DNA from: Bog-473 sp963730785
GTDB lineage: Bacteria > Actinomycetota > Acidimicrobiia > Acidimicrobiales > RAAP-2
Assembly: GCA_963730785.1 (NCBI GenBank)
Contig: CAVSTF010000006.1
Span: forward strand, 62,001-126,000
DNA length: 64,000 bases
Direction: 5' to 3'
Positions 33,082 to 41,716 of the stretch are shown one piece after another (position 1 is the first letter of the stretch; each line of letters opens with the position of its first letter). Below the pieces are notes generated by a model. The model was not told where the DNA came from. It was given only the letters and a program-made list of their open reading frames with translations, and did not search any database. Made by a program: the position numbers and the translations under genes.

Positions 33082-33500
33082 TGAGCGACGACACGTTGAG
33101 CGTACGGGAACTGGCCATTCGATCCCGGGCGGCGGTGCATGCTGGGGACAAGGATTCGTGGTTGGCCTTGTTCGCCGACGACGCGTTCGTGCAGGATCCC
33201 ATCGGACCGTCGGCCTTCGACCCGGAAGGGAAGGGCCATCACGGCAAGGAGGCCATCGGGGCGTTCTACGACACGGTGATCGCCTCCGCCGAAGCCATCT
33301 CCTTCGAGATTCAGCAGTCGTACATGTGTGGTGACGAAGTGGCCGACGTCGGCATAATTCGGACCACCTTGGCTGGCGGCACCCACCAGGCCATGGTCCA
33401 CGGCGTCTACACCTACAAGTCCAATGGGGCCGGGAAGTTGGCCTGGTTGCGAGCCTTCTGGGAGATGGACGCCCTCGAGTTGGTGGAGCTTCCTCAGTAG
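33081..33500 (+). CDS. SnoaL/NTF2-like protein
   Basis: 139 residues of NTF2-like fold: ELAIRSRAAVHAGDKDSWLALFADDAFVQDPIGPS (partly quoted), GKEAIGAFYDTVI and FWEMDALELVELP. The aspartates in ADDAFVQDP could be catalytic, as in ketosteroid isomerase-like or hydratase members. It is coupled to the LLM oxidoreductase by a one-base overlap. Confidence 0.82.
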   Translation: MSDDTLSVRELAIRSRAAVHAGDKDSWLALFADDAFVQDPIGPSAFDPEGKGHHGKEAIGAFYDTVIASAEAISFEIQQSYMCGDEVADVGIIRTTLAGGTHQAMVHGVYTYKSNGAGKLAWLRAFWEMDALELVELPQ

Positions 33501-33543
33501 AGCGGGGAGACTTAGGTGGCGGCTGAAAGGTAGATTTCCGTAC

Positions 33544-34131
33544 GTGTTCGGCAAGCGCAAGCTGTTGGCGGAGGGAGCGCAGGCGCAGGCCATCGTGACG
33601 TGGTCCGGGAATCCCGGAGCGCCACCGGGCTCAGCGCCTTTTCAATACCACGTCGAGTTGAGCGTCCAATTCCCCGATGGCTCGACGGTGGACATTCGGC
33701 GTCGTGTGTTTGGGGCCTTCATTGATACCGGCCAGGTTGTGCCGGTTCGCTACGACCCCACGGACCACTCGAAGATCGAGATCGACCACGACGCCATACT
33801 GGCCGCTCAGTTGGCTCGGATAGATGCCGGCAAGCAAAGGACGTTGGACACCGCTGAGGCTGAACGCAATCGGGCCAACCTCGTGCGCGACATCCAGTCC
33901 AGAACCACGCCACCGACCGATGCCGAGTTGCAGGGGATCTTCGACCGGGAGCAGGAGGCACGAGAACAATCTTTGGCGTCGATTCGGCGCCGAGCGGGGT
34001 CCACGCCATCCGACGAACAACTGAGCGAGAGCGCCCGTCTGACCGAAGCCCTGCTCGATGCTCGGGCCGAGCTGGCGGCCCTCCAGGCTCTGCGGCCCGA
34101 CTGGTCGCCCGTCGGTCCTCATGCCACCTGA
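33544..34131 (+). CDS. hypothetical protein, beta domain plus coiled coil
   Basis: About 195 residues. The first 80 form strands (AQAIVTWSGNPGAPPG, FQYHVELSVQFPDGS, VVPVRYDPTDHSKIEID) like DUF3592-type modules; the rest is charged helix, probably coiled coil (AQLARIDAGKQRTLDTAEAE). No signal peptide or membrane helix. Start at GTG 33544 is tentative because the only AAAGG lies 13 bases upstream and the frame stays open into the preceding gene. Role unknown. Confidence 0.55.
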   Translation: MFGKRKLLAEGAQAQAIVTWSGNPGAPPGSAPFQYHVELSVQFPDGSTVDIRRRVFGAFIDTGQVVPVRYDPTDHSKIEIDHDAILAAQLARIDAGKQRTLDTAEAERNRANLVRDIQSRTTPPTDAELQGIFDREQEAREQSLASIRRRAGSTPSDEQLSESARLTEALLDARAELAALQALRPDWSPVGPHAT

Positions 34132-34148
34132 GGAGGTCTTGACCTACA

Positions 34149-34556
34149 TTGACCGCTGTGCGAGTCATGGTGAAAGAAGGGCTGTTCAGCGACGGCGCCA
34201 CACCGGTTCTCCTCGGTAGCCAGTGCCAGGAGTGCGGGTCGCACCATTTCCCCCGCCACGACACCTGCCCCTATTGCTCAGCCGAGGATCCAACCCCCGT
34301 CAACCTCTCGTCGGCCGGCACACTGTGGGCCTGGACAGCCGTGACGGCGCCTCCTCCGGGCTATTTGGGGGAGACGCCCTTCGGCATCGGAGTGGTGGAG
34401 CTGCCCGAGGGCATCCGGGTGATCTCTCGTTTGACTGAGAGCGACCCTTCGGTGTTGCAATCGGGCCAGTCGATGGAGCTGCAGGTCGTGGTGCTCAATG
34501 CCGACGAAGAGGGCAACGACGTCATCACCTACGCCTTCTCCCCGGTGGCCTCATGA
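34149..34556 (+). CDS. DUF35 OB-fold protein with zinc ribbon
   Basis: 135 residues from a TTG start placed 12 bases after AGGAGG (34131-34136); GTG 34158 or ATG 34167 are alternatives. A rubredoxin-like zinc ribbon has four cysteines (SQCQECGSHHFPRHDTCPYC, exactly this span), followed by the OB-fold (LSSAGTLWAWTAVTAPPPGY, FGIGVVELPEGIRVISRL). DUF35 proteins are partners of SCP-x thiolases. The stop overlaps the thiolase start by four bases, so a complex with that protein is expected. Confidence 0.88.
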   Translation: MTAVRVMVKEGLFSDGATPVLLGSQCQECGSHHFPRHDTCPYCSAEDPTPVNLSSAGTLWAWTAVTAPPPGYLGETPFGIGVVELPEGIRVISRLTESDPSVLQSGQSMELQVVVLNADEEGNDVITYAFSPVAS

Positions 34557-35692
34557 ACGTGGTCATCAGCGGGGTGGGCATGCACCCCTTCGGTCGATTC
34601 GACGGGGTCTCGACGACCGACATGGGCGTCATAGCGGTGCGAGCCGCCCTCAAAGAAGCCGGTATCGGCAAAGGTGGCTTTCAGGCCGCCTTCTGCGGCA
34701 CGGCCTACGGGGGAGTGGCCACCGGCCACAAGGTGCTCAGTCGCCTCGGCATGACGGGCATGCCCATCGTGGACGTCGAAGCCGGTTGTGCCAGTGGTGG
34801 CGCCGCCCTCATGCTGGCCGCCGGTGCCATCCGGGCCGGTCAATACGACACCGTGCTGGTCTTCGGCACCGAGAAAATGCCCAAGGGCATCATTCGATCC
34901 TCCTTCTTCGAGCCGTGGCAGGAAGAGGCCGGACTGGCGGCCACGCCAGCCTTCTTCGGATTGCGGGCTCAGCGCCTGGCCATGACGTCGGGCGTGACCA
35001 AAGAACACTTGGCCCAGGTGGTGGTCAAGAACCGCAAACACGGTGTGCTGAACCCTGACGCCATGTATCAAAAGGAAGTCACGGCGGAAGCCGTGCTGGC
35101 CTCCCGGGTGGTCTGCGAGCCACTGCACCTCTTCATGCTGTGTTCCCCCAATGAAGGGGCGGCCGCCGTGGTGCTGACCAGGTCCGACCTGTCGGTCTCA
35201 GGCGCCAAGCCGGTGACGTTGGCCGGAGCTGTGTTGCGGTCGCATCTCCCGGGCGCCGTGCTCAGTGAGTCCACGCCGCTGTCGGGTCTCACTGATGACA
35301 CCGTGCCGTCACCCACCACCTTGGCCGCCACGGCCGCCTTCGAGGAGGCGGGACTCGGTCCCAACGATCTGCACGTCGTCGAATGCCAGGACACCGACGC
35401 CGCCAGGGAACTCCTCTCCTATGAAGAGTTGGGACTGTGCGAACGCGGCGGATCGGGCGAGTTTCTGGCCAGTGGCGCCACCACCTTGGGCGGTCGCTTG
35501 CCGGTCAACACCAGTGGTGGCCTGTTGTCCAAGGGTGAGCCGTTGGGTGCGTCGGCGCTGGGTCAAGTGGTCGAACTGGTGCGTCAACTCCGGGGTGAGT
35601 GCGGGGCCCGACAGGTGGAAGGGGCTGGAGCGGCCCTGTCGCACACCGTCGGGCGTGGTGCCAATGCCGGCGTGGTCGTCCTGACTGCCTAA
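34553..35692 (+). CDS. thiolase-superfamily (SCP-x/Ltp-like) protein
   Basis: 379 residues. Cys79 in VEAGCASGGAALML is the nucleophile position. Downstream, the position usually read as HPxG is GEPLGASALGQ and the last motif is LSHTVGRGANAG, so one of the usual catalytic histidines is replaced by glutamate, as in some retro-aldolase or non-thiolytic members. Coupled to the DUF35 gene upstream (ATGA) and to the cyclohydrolase gene downstream (TAATG). Expected role: C-C bond cleavage or formation on an acyl-CoA. Confidence 0.87.
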   Translation: MNVVISGVGMHPFGRFDGVSTTDMGVIAVRAALKEAGIGKGGFQAAFCGTAYGGVATGHKVLSRLGMTGMPIVDVEAGCASGGAALMLAAGAIRAGQYDTVLVFGTEKMPKGIIRSSFFEPWQEEAGLAATPAFFGLRAQRLAMTSGVTKEHLAQVVVKNRKHGVLNPDAMYQKEVTAEAVLASRVVCEPLHLFMLCSPNEGAAAVVLTRSDLSVSGAKPVTLAGAVLRSHLPGAVLSESTPLSGLTDDTVPSPTTLAATAAFEEAGLGPNDLHVVECQDTDAARELLSYEELGLCERGGSGEFLASGATTLGGRLPVNTSGGLLSKGEPLGASALGQVVELVRQLRGECGARQVEGAGAALSHTVGRGANAGVVVLTA

Positions 35693-36313
35693 TGGACGAG
35701 GTGCCGATCGGCGAGTGGCTCCAGTCGTTGGCGGCCCGGACTCCGACTCCAGGCGGTGGTGCCGTGGCTGCGGTGGCCGCAGCCTCAGCGGCTGCACTCA
35801 TCGGCATGGTCTCGATCTACACCACCGGTGGCAAGTGGGCCGACCGGGAATCGCGGATGCTCGAGCTCAATGCCTTGGCGGAACAGTGGCGTATCCAGGC
35901 ATTGGCTTTGGCCGACGAGGACGAGGTGGCCTTTGCCGCGGTCGGTGCGGCCTACGCCCTTCCGAAAGGAACCGAGGAAGAGGTACGTGAGCCGGCGCAG
36001 GGCCATTCAGGCCGCGCTGATTGGAGCGGCCGTGCCACCGATTCGGACGGCCCAGCTGGCCGCGCTGATCGTTGGGGCGGCGTCAGAGTTGGTGGATACC
36101 GCCAATCCCAACGTCTTGTCCGATGTCGGCGTGGCGTCGGCCATGGCGGAGGCCGCTCTCTCGTCGGCCTCCCTCAACATCGCCATAAACGCAGCAAATA
36201 TCTCCGATGAGCACGAGCGGGCGCGATTGTCCAAGGCCCTGGAAGTGGCGGCGGCCGACGTGGTGCAGGCCCGACTGGTCACCGAGCGGGTGATGGCGGC
36301 CGTACATCAGTGA
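35692..36313 (+). CDS. fchA: cyclodeaminase/cyclohydrolase family protein (FTCD_C/FchA-like; one frameshift)
   Basis: The first frame begins MDEVPIGEWLQSLAARTPTP and contains the family signature TPTPGGGAVAAVAAASAAAL. Near 35985 it shifts by net +1 to the frame with RRAIQAALIGAAVPPIRTAQ, then VGVASAMAEAALSSASLNIAINAA (partly) and a C-terminal helix. Corrected length is about 206 residues, matching stand-alone methenyl-tetrahydrofolate cyclohydrolase (FchA) and formimino-THF cyclodeaminase domains. It overlaps folD by GTGA. Because that FolD has lost the cyclohydrolase lysine, the natural role is the missing cyclohydrolase step. The symbol is inferred from family and context. Confidence 0.8.
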
Positions 36314-37155
36314 CCGACATTTTGGGCGGCAAGGAGCTGGCGGCTGCCATCCGTCAGGAGGTGGCGTTCTCGGCGGAGCGACTTCGGGCCGCTGGCATCG
36401 TGCCCAAGGTCGCCATCGTCGTGGCCACCAGCGACCAGGCCACCCACTCCTACGTGAGGTCGATCGTCACCGCGGCCGAGAAGACCGGTATGGCGACCCA
36501 GGTGGTGGAGCTTCCGGATGCCTCGAGCGCCGACGATGTCGCCGCTGCCCTGAAGGCGGTGGGTGCCGACCCGCAAGTGCATGGCGTGTTGTTACAGACG
36601 CCTCTCCCGGCGGGCGTGGATGCGGCCGAGGTCAGCCTTCAGATTCCGGTCGCCAAGGACATCGACGGCGCCAATCCCGAGAGTTTGGGTCGATTGGCCA
36701 TGGGGCTGAATTCGTATGCCCCGGCCACCGCTCAGGCGGTCATGGAACTGTTGGCCTTCCACCTGGTGCCGTTGTCCGGCCGTTCGGTGGCGGTGGTCGG
36801 TCGCAGCACGGTGGTCGGAAAGCCGCTGGCCTTGCTCCTCCTGGCCGCCGATGCCACTGTCACCGTCTGTCATTCCAAGACGGCCGACCTGGCCCAGGTG
36901 ACCAAGCGGTGCGACGTGGTGGTGGCCGCGGTGGGTCGAGCCCACTTGCTGGGTGCCGACCACATTGTTGCCGGGGCCGTGGTCCTCGATGTTGGAACCA
37001 ACGTTGATACCGACGGCAAACTGGTGGGAGACGTTGACGGAATCGCCATCGACGATGTGGCGAGCGCGCGATCCCCGGTGCCGGGCGGTGTCGGTCCGGT
37101 GACCACTGCGGTACTTCTGCGCCATTTGGTGCGCTCAGCGCAGGGTGTGGCGTAA
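36310..37155 (+). CDS. folD: FolD-like methylene-THF dehydrogenase lacking the cyclohydrolase lysine
   Basis: 281 residues, normal FolD length. Family features present: Tyr48 in HSYVRS, VLLQTPLPAG with the conserved glutamine, KDIDG, the Rossmann part VAVVGRSTVVGKP and PVPGGVGPVT. The key catalytic lysine (Lys56 in E. coli, motif Y-V-x-S-K) is Ile52 here (SYVRSIV), and the conserved C-T-P-x-G loop reads YAPATAQAV. In characterised FolD, lysine loss abolishes cyclohydrolase but not dehydrogenase activity, so this protein is probably monofunctional. The adjacent FTCD_C/FchA-like gene, overlapping by four bases, can supply the other step. Confidence 0.9.
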   Translation: MTDILGGKELAAAIRQEVAFSAERLRAAGIVPKVAIVVATSDQATHSYVRSIVTAAEKTGMATQVVELPDASSADDVAAALKAVGADPQVHGVLLQTPLPAGVDAAEVSLQIPVAKDIDGANPESLGRLAMGLNSYAPATAQAVMELLAFHLVPLSGRSVAVVGRSTVVGKPLALLLLAADATVTVCHSKTADLAQVTKRCDVVVAAVGRAHLLGADHIVAGAVVLDVGTNVDTDGKLVGDVDGIAIDDVASARSPVPGGVGPVTTAVLLRHLVRSAQGVA

Positions 37156-37188
37156 CGACATTGAGGGTGGCCTTTTAGTATCCGATGC

Positions 37189-37635
37189 ATGACCATTCAA
37201 GGTGACTACGAACCGAGTCCGTCCGATTGGGTGAGCCAGCAGGTTGAGGCGTACGAGCGCTCCGGCGGCGCCGAAGCCAACACGCTGTTGGACACCGGCC
37301 TACCGATCATCATCTTCACCACTTTGGGCAACAAGACGGGCAAGGTTCGCAAGACCCCGGTCATGCGGGTCGAGCACGACGGCGAGTATGCCCTCGTGGC
37401 CTCCAAAGGTGGCGCACCAGAGCACCCGGTTTGGTACCACAACCTCAAGGCGTTTCCCGACGATGTCGTCCTGCAGGATGGGCCTGCTCCCTTCCCGGTC
37501 ACCGTGCGTGAGATCGACGGCGACGAGCGAGCCGAGTGGTGGGAGCGCGCCGTGGCCGCCTACCCGCCCTATGCCGAGTACCAGACCAAGACCGATCGTC
37601 GTATCCCGGTACTCGTGGCGACACCCAAGGAATAA
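37189..37635 (+). CDS. DDN-type deazaflavin (F420)-dependent nitroreductase family protein
   Basis: 148 residues. Split-barrel protein with TLLDTGLPIIIFTTLGNKTGKVRKTPVMRV (partly quoted) and GGAPEHPVWYHNLKAFPD, the F420-binding pattern of DDN/FGD-related quinone or nitro-compound reductases. It lies five bases before a PPOX-type gene, likely the same transcript. Substrate unknown; quinone reduction is common for relatives. Confidence 0.87.
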   Translation: MTIQGDYEPSPSDWVSQQVEAYERSGGAEANTLLDTGLPIIIFTTLGNKTGKVRKTPVMRVEHDGEYALVASKGGAPEHPVWYHNLKAFPDDVVLQDGPAPFPVTVREIDGDERAEWWERAVAAYPPYAEYQTKTDRRIPVLVATPKE

Positions 37636-37640
37636 CGGTC

Positions 37641-38066
37641 ATGGCCGATTTGCCGAGCGACCTTCGGGATTTGATCGCCTCGGGTCCCATGGTGCACTTG
37701 AGCACCATCAACGCCGATGGAAGTCCGCAGGTCACTGTCATTTGGCTTGGTCTCGACGACGGGGGCCTCGTCAGCGGGCACATGGCGCATCGAGTGAAAC
37801 TGCAGAACATCGAGCGGGACCCGCGGGTGGCGCTGTCGTTCGACGCCCCCCGGGAGCCCGGCGTGTTCCTGAACGAGTACGCCGTCATCCGAGCGCGGGC
37901 AACCGTTGAGCCGAGCGACGATGCGTGGGATCTGCTCAACCGCCTGGCAAAAATCTACGTGTCGCCTACAACTGAGTTCCCTGGAGCGAAGGCACCTGGC
38001 TACATCGTCCGGTACGACATCGAGCGCATTACCGGGGTTGGTTCCTGGACCTCAACTTCGGACTGA
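37641..38066 (+). CDS. PPOX-class F420-dependent oxidoreductase
   Basis: 141 residues of the pyridoxamine-phosphate-oxidase-like split barrel: GPMVHLSTINADGSPQVTVIWLGL (partly), MAHRVKLQNIERDPRVALSFDAP (partly). Family members in Actinomycetota use F420. It follows the DDN-type gene by five bases and its 3' end overlaps the convergent acetyltransferase gene by 15 bp. Confidence 0.85.
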   Translation: MADLPSDLRDLIASGPMVHLSTINADGSPQVTVIWLGLDDGGLVSGHMAHRVKLQNIERDPRVALSFDAPREPGVFLNEYAVIRARATVEPSDDAWDLLNRLAKIYVSPTTEFPGAKAPGYIVRYDIERITGVGSWTSTSD

Positions 38067-38541
38067 AGGCGGTGGATTGAGCAGCATGCTCATACAGGTG
38101 CTGTGCGGATTGTCGGTGTAGTCGCCGAATGGTGCACAGACGGTGAATCCGACGGACAGATAGAGATTCCTGGCCGGGGCGAAGGCGTCCATGGTGCCGG
38201 TCTCCAATCCGAGCCAGGTGTAGTGGCGATCAGTGGCCACCGACAGCAGGTGCTGCACCATGGCCCGTCCCACGCCCTCGCCACGGGCCGATCGTTGGGT
38301 GTGCATCGACTTGAGTTCGGCTCGGTCGCGGATCGAGCTCCCTGATGGCGCCCATGCCCATAAGGGTTGATTCCCGCCGGGCGGTGAAGAAGGTCACGGC
38401 AGGATCCAAGAGGCGATCGACATCGAGTGCGTGCACGTGCTCGGCCGGACTGGTCTCTCGGGAGAAGGCGAGATGTGCCGTAAGGAGCGCCGTCACGTCC
38501 TCGGTTCGAGGATCCTCGGTGGCGAACACCAGTCCTGTCAT
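38052..38541 (-). CDS. GNAT-family N-acetyltransferase (one frameshift)
   Basis: The N-terminal frame starts at ATG 38541 (TGLVFATEDPRTEDVTALL, then LMGMGAIRELD). Near 38340 it shifts by net +1 to the frame with LKSMHTQRSARGEGVGRAMVQHLL, which is the acetyl-CoA binding loop, and LYLSVGFTVCAPFGDYTDNP. Intact length about 162 residues. Motif order and the SMHT-x-ARG-x-G-x-G spacing match PhnO/YhfO-like GNATs. The start overlaps the DksA-like gene by four bases. Substrate unknown. Confidence 0.78.
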
Positions 38542-38885
38542 GACGCGGTTCGGCTGGCGCAGTCAATGCAGGTTGGCGTCTCGGGTCGAGCGGCCAGCCG
38601 TGGCGGAGCGATCTCACCCTGACAGTTGGTGCAGGTGCCATACGTGCCATTGACCACCCGAGCGAGAGCGTCCTCAATGCGGTCGAGGTGGAGGCGGGTC
38701 TCCTGCAGCAGGCTGATCGTCCGGGCCCGCTCGAAGGCGACGGTGGCGCCTTCGGGGTCGTGTTCGTCGTCGCCGTTTTGTTCTCCGGCGGAAATGATCT
38801 CGTTCAGCTCGTGTTCCAAGGACCTCATTCGAGTCACGGTGGTTGCCCGCTCGTGATCCAGACTGCTCAGTACGTCATGGTCCAT
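38538..38885 (-). CDS. TraR/DksA-type zinc-finger protein
   Basis: 115 residues: a long N-terminal helical coiled-coil-like region (LDHERATTVTRMRSLEHEL) and a C4 zinc finger (YGTCTNCQGEI ... TPTCIDCASR). The DksA family binds the RNA polymerase secondary channel; the tip acidic residues of DksA are not clearly conserved, so it may be a short actinobacterial homologue with a different role. Overlaps the acetyltransferase start by ATGA. Confidence 0.85.
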   Translation of the reverse strand: MDHDVLSSLDHERATTVTRMRSLEHELNEIISAGEQNGDDEHDPEGATVAFERARTISLLQETRLHLDRIEDALARVVNGTYGTCTNCQGEIAPPRLAARPETPTCIDCASRTAS

Positions 38886-38941
38886 GCTGCATTGTGACGC
38901 GTCGAGTGGTCAGTCGAGCGCCGTTCTGATTGGATCGGTGC

Positions 38942-39514
38942 GTGGGATTCACCAAGGCAAACCTTCCGATTCACACTGAGCGCTTGACGCTCCGGGCGTT
39001 GCAGAAGAGCGATGCCGACTCGGTCTACGCCATGTACAGCAATCCCGACATGGTTCGCTACCTGTATATGGAGCAGATGCAACCGGGAGCCATTGGCGCC
39101 GCTATGAAGCGCCGTCTAAAGCGGAACAAGCTGGAGACAGAAGGGGACATCTGCGAAATCGCAGTGGAGCTGACGGCCACCGGAGAGTTCGTCGGGGCCC
39201 TCACCTTCTTCTATCGCAGCGAGGTCCATCGCCGTGGGGAGATTGGCTACGCCACATTGCCCGAGTTCACCGGTCGGGGCTACGCCACCGAAGGGGCTCG
39301 TGCCTTGTTGAGTATTGGATTTGACCTACTCGGATTGCACCGGGTTGAGGCCCAGTGCGATGCCCGGAATGAGGCCTCGGCTCGAGTGATGGCCGGGTTG
39401 GGCATGCGCCGAGAGGCACACATGCGAGAAAACGAGTTCGTAAAAGGCGAGTGGACCGATGAGATCCTCTACGCCATGTTGGCCGAGGAGTGGGCCCAGC
39501 TCAAAAGGGCCTGA
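38942..39514 (+). CDS. GNAT-family acetyltransferase (RimJ/RimL-like)
   Basis: 190 residues from GTG 38942 (TTG 38930 possible). It begins LPIHTERLTLRALQKSDADSVY and contains GEIGYATLPEFTGRGYATEGARALL (partly) and LGLHRVEAQCDARNEASARVMAGLGM (partly), the RimJ/RimL pattern that acetylates N-terminal amino groups or small molecules. Convergent with the broken alcohol dehydrogenase, overlapping about 45 bp. Confidence 0.88.
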   Translation: MGFTKANLPIHTERLTLRALQKSDADSVYAMYSNPDMVRYLYMEQMQPGAIGAAMKRRLKRNKLETEGDICEIAVELTATGEFVGALTFFYRSEVHRRGEIGYATLPEFTGRGYATEGARALLSIGFDLLGLHRVEAQCDARNEASARVMAGLGMRREAHMRENEFVKGEWTDEILYAMLAEEWAQLKRA

Positions 39515-40461
39515 CTGAATTGGTCAGCTACGACCTTGCCGAATTTCTTGCCCGTACTGAAACGCTCGTAGGCGGTGGCCGCCTCGGCCAGCGGGAAGGT
39601 GTCGCAGACCGGTACTCGGAGCCGACCGGCTTCGAGCAGGGGCAGCACATGGCGGGTCACGGCCTCGGCCACGTTGGCCTTCTCGGTACGGGTGCGAGCC
39701 CGCAGCGTGGCTCCGCCGATCCTGATGCGGGGCATCATCAGTTGGAAGAGGTCGAGATCCAAATTCGATCCGGCGCCGACACCGATCACCACGGCTCGAC
39801 CTTCGGTGGCCATATGGGGCAGCGCGCTGGTCGAGGCTGGGCGCCCCAACCAGTTCAAGGACCACGTCATAGGGACCATGGTCGGCCACGGCATCGGGTT
39901 CGATGACGATGGTGGCTCCCAAGTTCGGCCACGTCGGCGTGACGGGCCTGATCACGCACGGTGGCCACCACGGTGGCGCCGGCCGCCGAGGCGAGTTGTA
40001 CCGCGGCCGTTCCGACGCCGCCGGCCGCACCACTGATCAGGACCCGCTCGCCCATGGTCAGCTCCCCCGGGTGAAAATGGCATCGAAGGCGGTGGAGAAG
40101 GCCTCGGCAAACCCGCCGGCTTCCGGCCACGGCATCGATGGCGGGACGACCAGGGCATGGGCTTCGTCAATGACGGCCAGCGTGGCCTGGGCGCCCGCCA
40201 CCGACCACACCCATCACACGATCCCCCGGGGCAAAGCGGGTGACCTGGCTGCCGATGGCGACCACTTCGCCGGCCAACTCCATGCCCGGGATGTCCTTAG
40301 GCGATCCGGGAGGGGCGGGGTAGAAACCGAGCTCGCTGGACCAGGTCGGCTGCATTGATGCCGGCGGCGTGTACCGCCACCAAGAGTTCAGTGCTGCCCG
40401 GAGCAGGGTCATCTCGAGTCTCGATGTGCAGTTCGGCGTCTCGGATGACCACGGCTTCCAT
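39469..40461 (-). pseudogene. quinone oxidoreductase/zinc-type alcohol dehydrogenase, broken in at least five places
   Basis: Medium-chain dehydrogenase sequence is recognisable across the whole region but scattered over three frames. MEAVVIRDAELHIETRD to INAADLVQRA comes first, then GFYPAPPGSPKDIPGMELAG to APGDRVMGVVG, then AQATLAVIDEAHALVVPPSM to FSTAFDAIF. Next are GERVLISGAAGGVGTAAVQLA (NADPH site) and ATIVIEPDAVADHGPYDVVL, and finally GRAVVIGVGAGSNLDLDLFQ to FGKVVADQFSQALL. Breaks lie near 40325, 40205, 40078, 39920 and 39845. The total length is divisible by three. No zinc ligands are seen, so it is the quinone oxidoreductase type. Either a decayed gene or a stretch of poor consensus. 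Confidence 0.75.
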
Positions 40462-40528
40462 GGCCTTCACCGATAGGCATCCGGGGCTGGCGGAGCGGTG
40501 GACCGGGTTGACCGTTATCCTCAGCGAC

Positions 40529-41017
40529 ATGGCTCTTTACGACATTCCCGTCCATACCCTCCAAGGCGAAGACTCCTCGCTCGGCGCGTTCTCCGGCAAG
40601 ACCCTGCTGGTGGTCAACGTCGCTTCCAAGTGCGGCCTGACGCCGCAGTACGAGGGTCTGGAGCGCCTGCAGAAGACCTACGCCGACAAGGGATTCTCGG
40701 TCGTCGGCTTCCCCTGCAACCAGTTCATGGGGCAGGAGCCGGGTACCTCGGAGGAGATCCAGGAGTTCTGTTCGACCACCTACGGCGTGAGCTTCCCCCT
40801 GATGGAGAAGATCGACGTCAACGGTGAGGATCGTCACCCCATTTACGCCGAGCTGACCGAAAAGGAAGACGCCGATGGCACGGCCGGGGACATCACCTGG
40901 AACTTCGAGAAGTTCCTCGTGTCGGGCTCCGGCGAGGTCGTGGCCCGCTTTCGCCCGCAGGTCGAGCCCGAGAGCACCGAGGTGGTCAGCGCCATTGAGG
41001 CGTCGCTGAACGCTTGA
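40529..41017 (+). CDS. glutathione peroxidase family protein
   Basis: 162 residues of thioredoxin fold with the peroxidatic cysteine in NVASKCGLTPQYEGLE, glutamine in FPCNQFMGQEPG (which also carries the resolving-type cysteine) and tryptophan in ITWNFEKFLV, completing the Cys-Gln-Trp site. Such bacterial enzymes usually use thioredoxin rather than glutathione, consistent with a mycothiol-type actinobacterium. Overlaps the HAD phosphatase gene by four bases. Confidence 0.92.
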   Translation: MALYDIPVHTLQGEDSSLGAFSGKTLLVVNVASKCGLTPQYEGLERLQKTYADKGFSVVGFPCNQFMGQEPGTSEEIQEFCSTTYGVSFPLMEKIDVNGEDRHPIYAELTEKEDADGTAGDITWNFEKFLVSGSGEVVARFRPQVEPESTEVVSAIEASLNA

Positions 41018-41712
41018 GCGGCCCCGCGGGGTTTGCCGCGTCCATCTTCGACATGGACGGCCTCCTCATCAATTCCGAAATCCTCTGGCATGAGGCCGAA
41101 ATCGACATCCTGGGCGGCCTCGGCGTCCCGTTGGAGGCCGATGGGTGTCGCAGCACCAAGGGCATGTTCGTCAATGAAGTCACGGCCTACTGGCACGAGA
41201 AGTACCCGTGGTCGGGCCTGACGACAGACGAGGTGGCGGTGTCGATCGTGGACCGGGTGATCGCCCTGCTGCTGGCCAAGGGCGAGCTGAAGCCGGGGGC
41301 TGAACATGCGATCGGCATGTGCGCCGACCGGGGGTTACCTCTGGCGGTGGCCTCCTCCTCGCAGTACCGCTTGATTGAGGCCGCCCTGGGCCACTTCGAT
41401 CTGCGCCGGCATTTCAATCTGGTTCACTCGGCCGAGGACGAGCCCTTCGGCAAGCCCCACCCGGCGGTATTCATATCGGCCGCCCAAAAACTCGGAGCGC
41501 CTCCTCGCCGCTGTCTGGTGTGGGAAGACGCTCCGGCTGGCGTACTGGCCGCCAAGGCAGCGTCCATGGCCTGCGTGGCCGTGCCCGAATCAGGTGAAGG
41601 TCATCATCCGGCCTTCGGATTGGCTGACGTCGTGCTCGACTCTTTGTTGGCGATGAATGATGACGTGTGGGCCGCCGTCGAGCAGCGGCACTTACATCCG
41701 TTGGGCGTCTAG
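41014..41712 (+). CDS. HAD phosphatase, beta-phosphoglucomutase-like
   Basis: 232 residues from a TTG overlapping the previous stop (TTGA). Complete HAD motifs: FDMDGLLINSE (both aspartates), AVASSS, FGKPHPAVFISAA and CLVWEDAPAGVLAAKAA. The cap domain lies between residues 30 and 95. Family members dephosphorylate sugar or sugar-alcohol phosphates (hexitol phosphatase, 2-deoxyglucose-6-phosphatase). Likely co-transcribed with the peroxidase. Confidence 0.88.
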   Translation: MSGPAGFAASIFDMDGLLINSEILWHEAEIDILGGLGVPLEADGCRSTKGMFVNEVTAYWHEKYPWSGLTTDEVAVSIVDRVIALLLAKGELKPGAEHAIGMCADRGLPLAVASSSQYRLIEAALGHFDLRRHFNLVHSAEDEPFGKPHPAVFISAAQKLGAPPRRCLVWEDAPAGVLAAKAASMACVAVPESGEGHHPAFGLADVVLDSLLAMNDDVWAAVEQRHLHPLGV

Positions 41713-41716
41713 CGAA

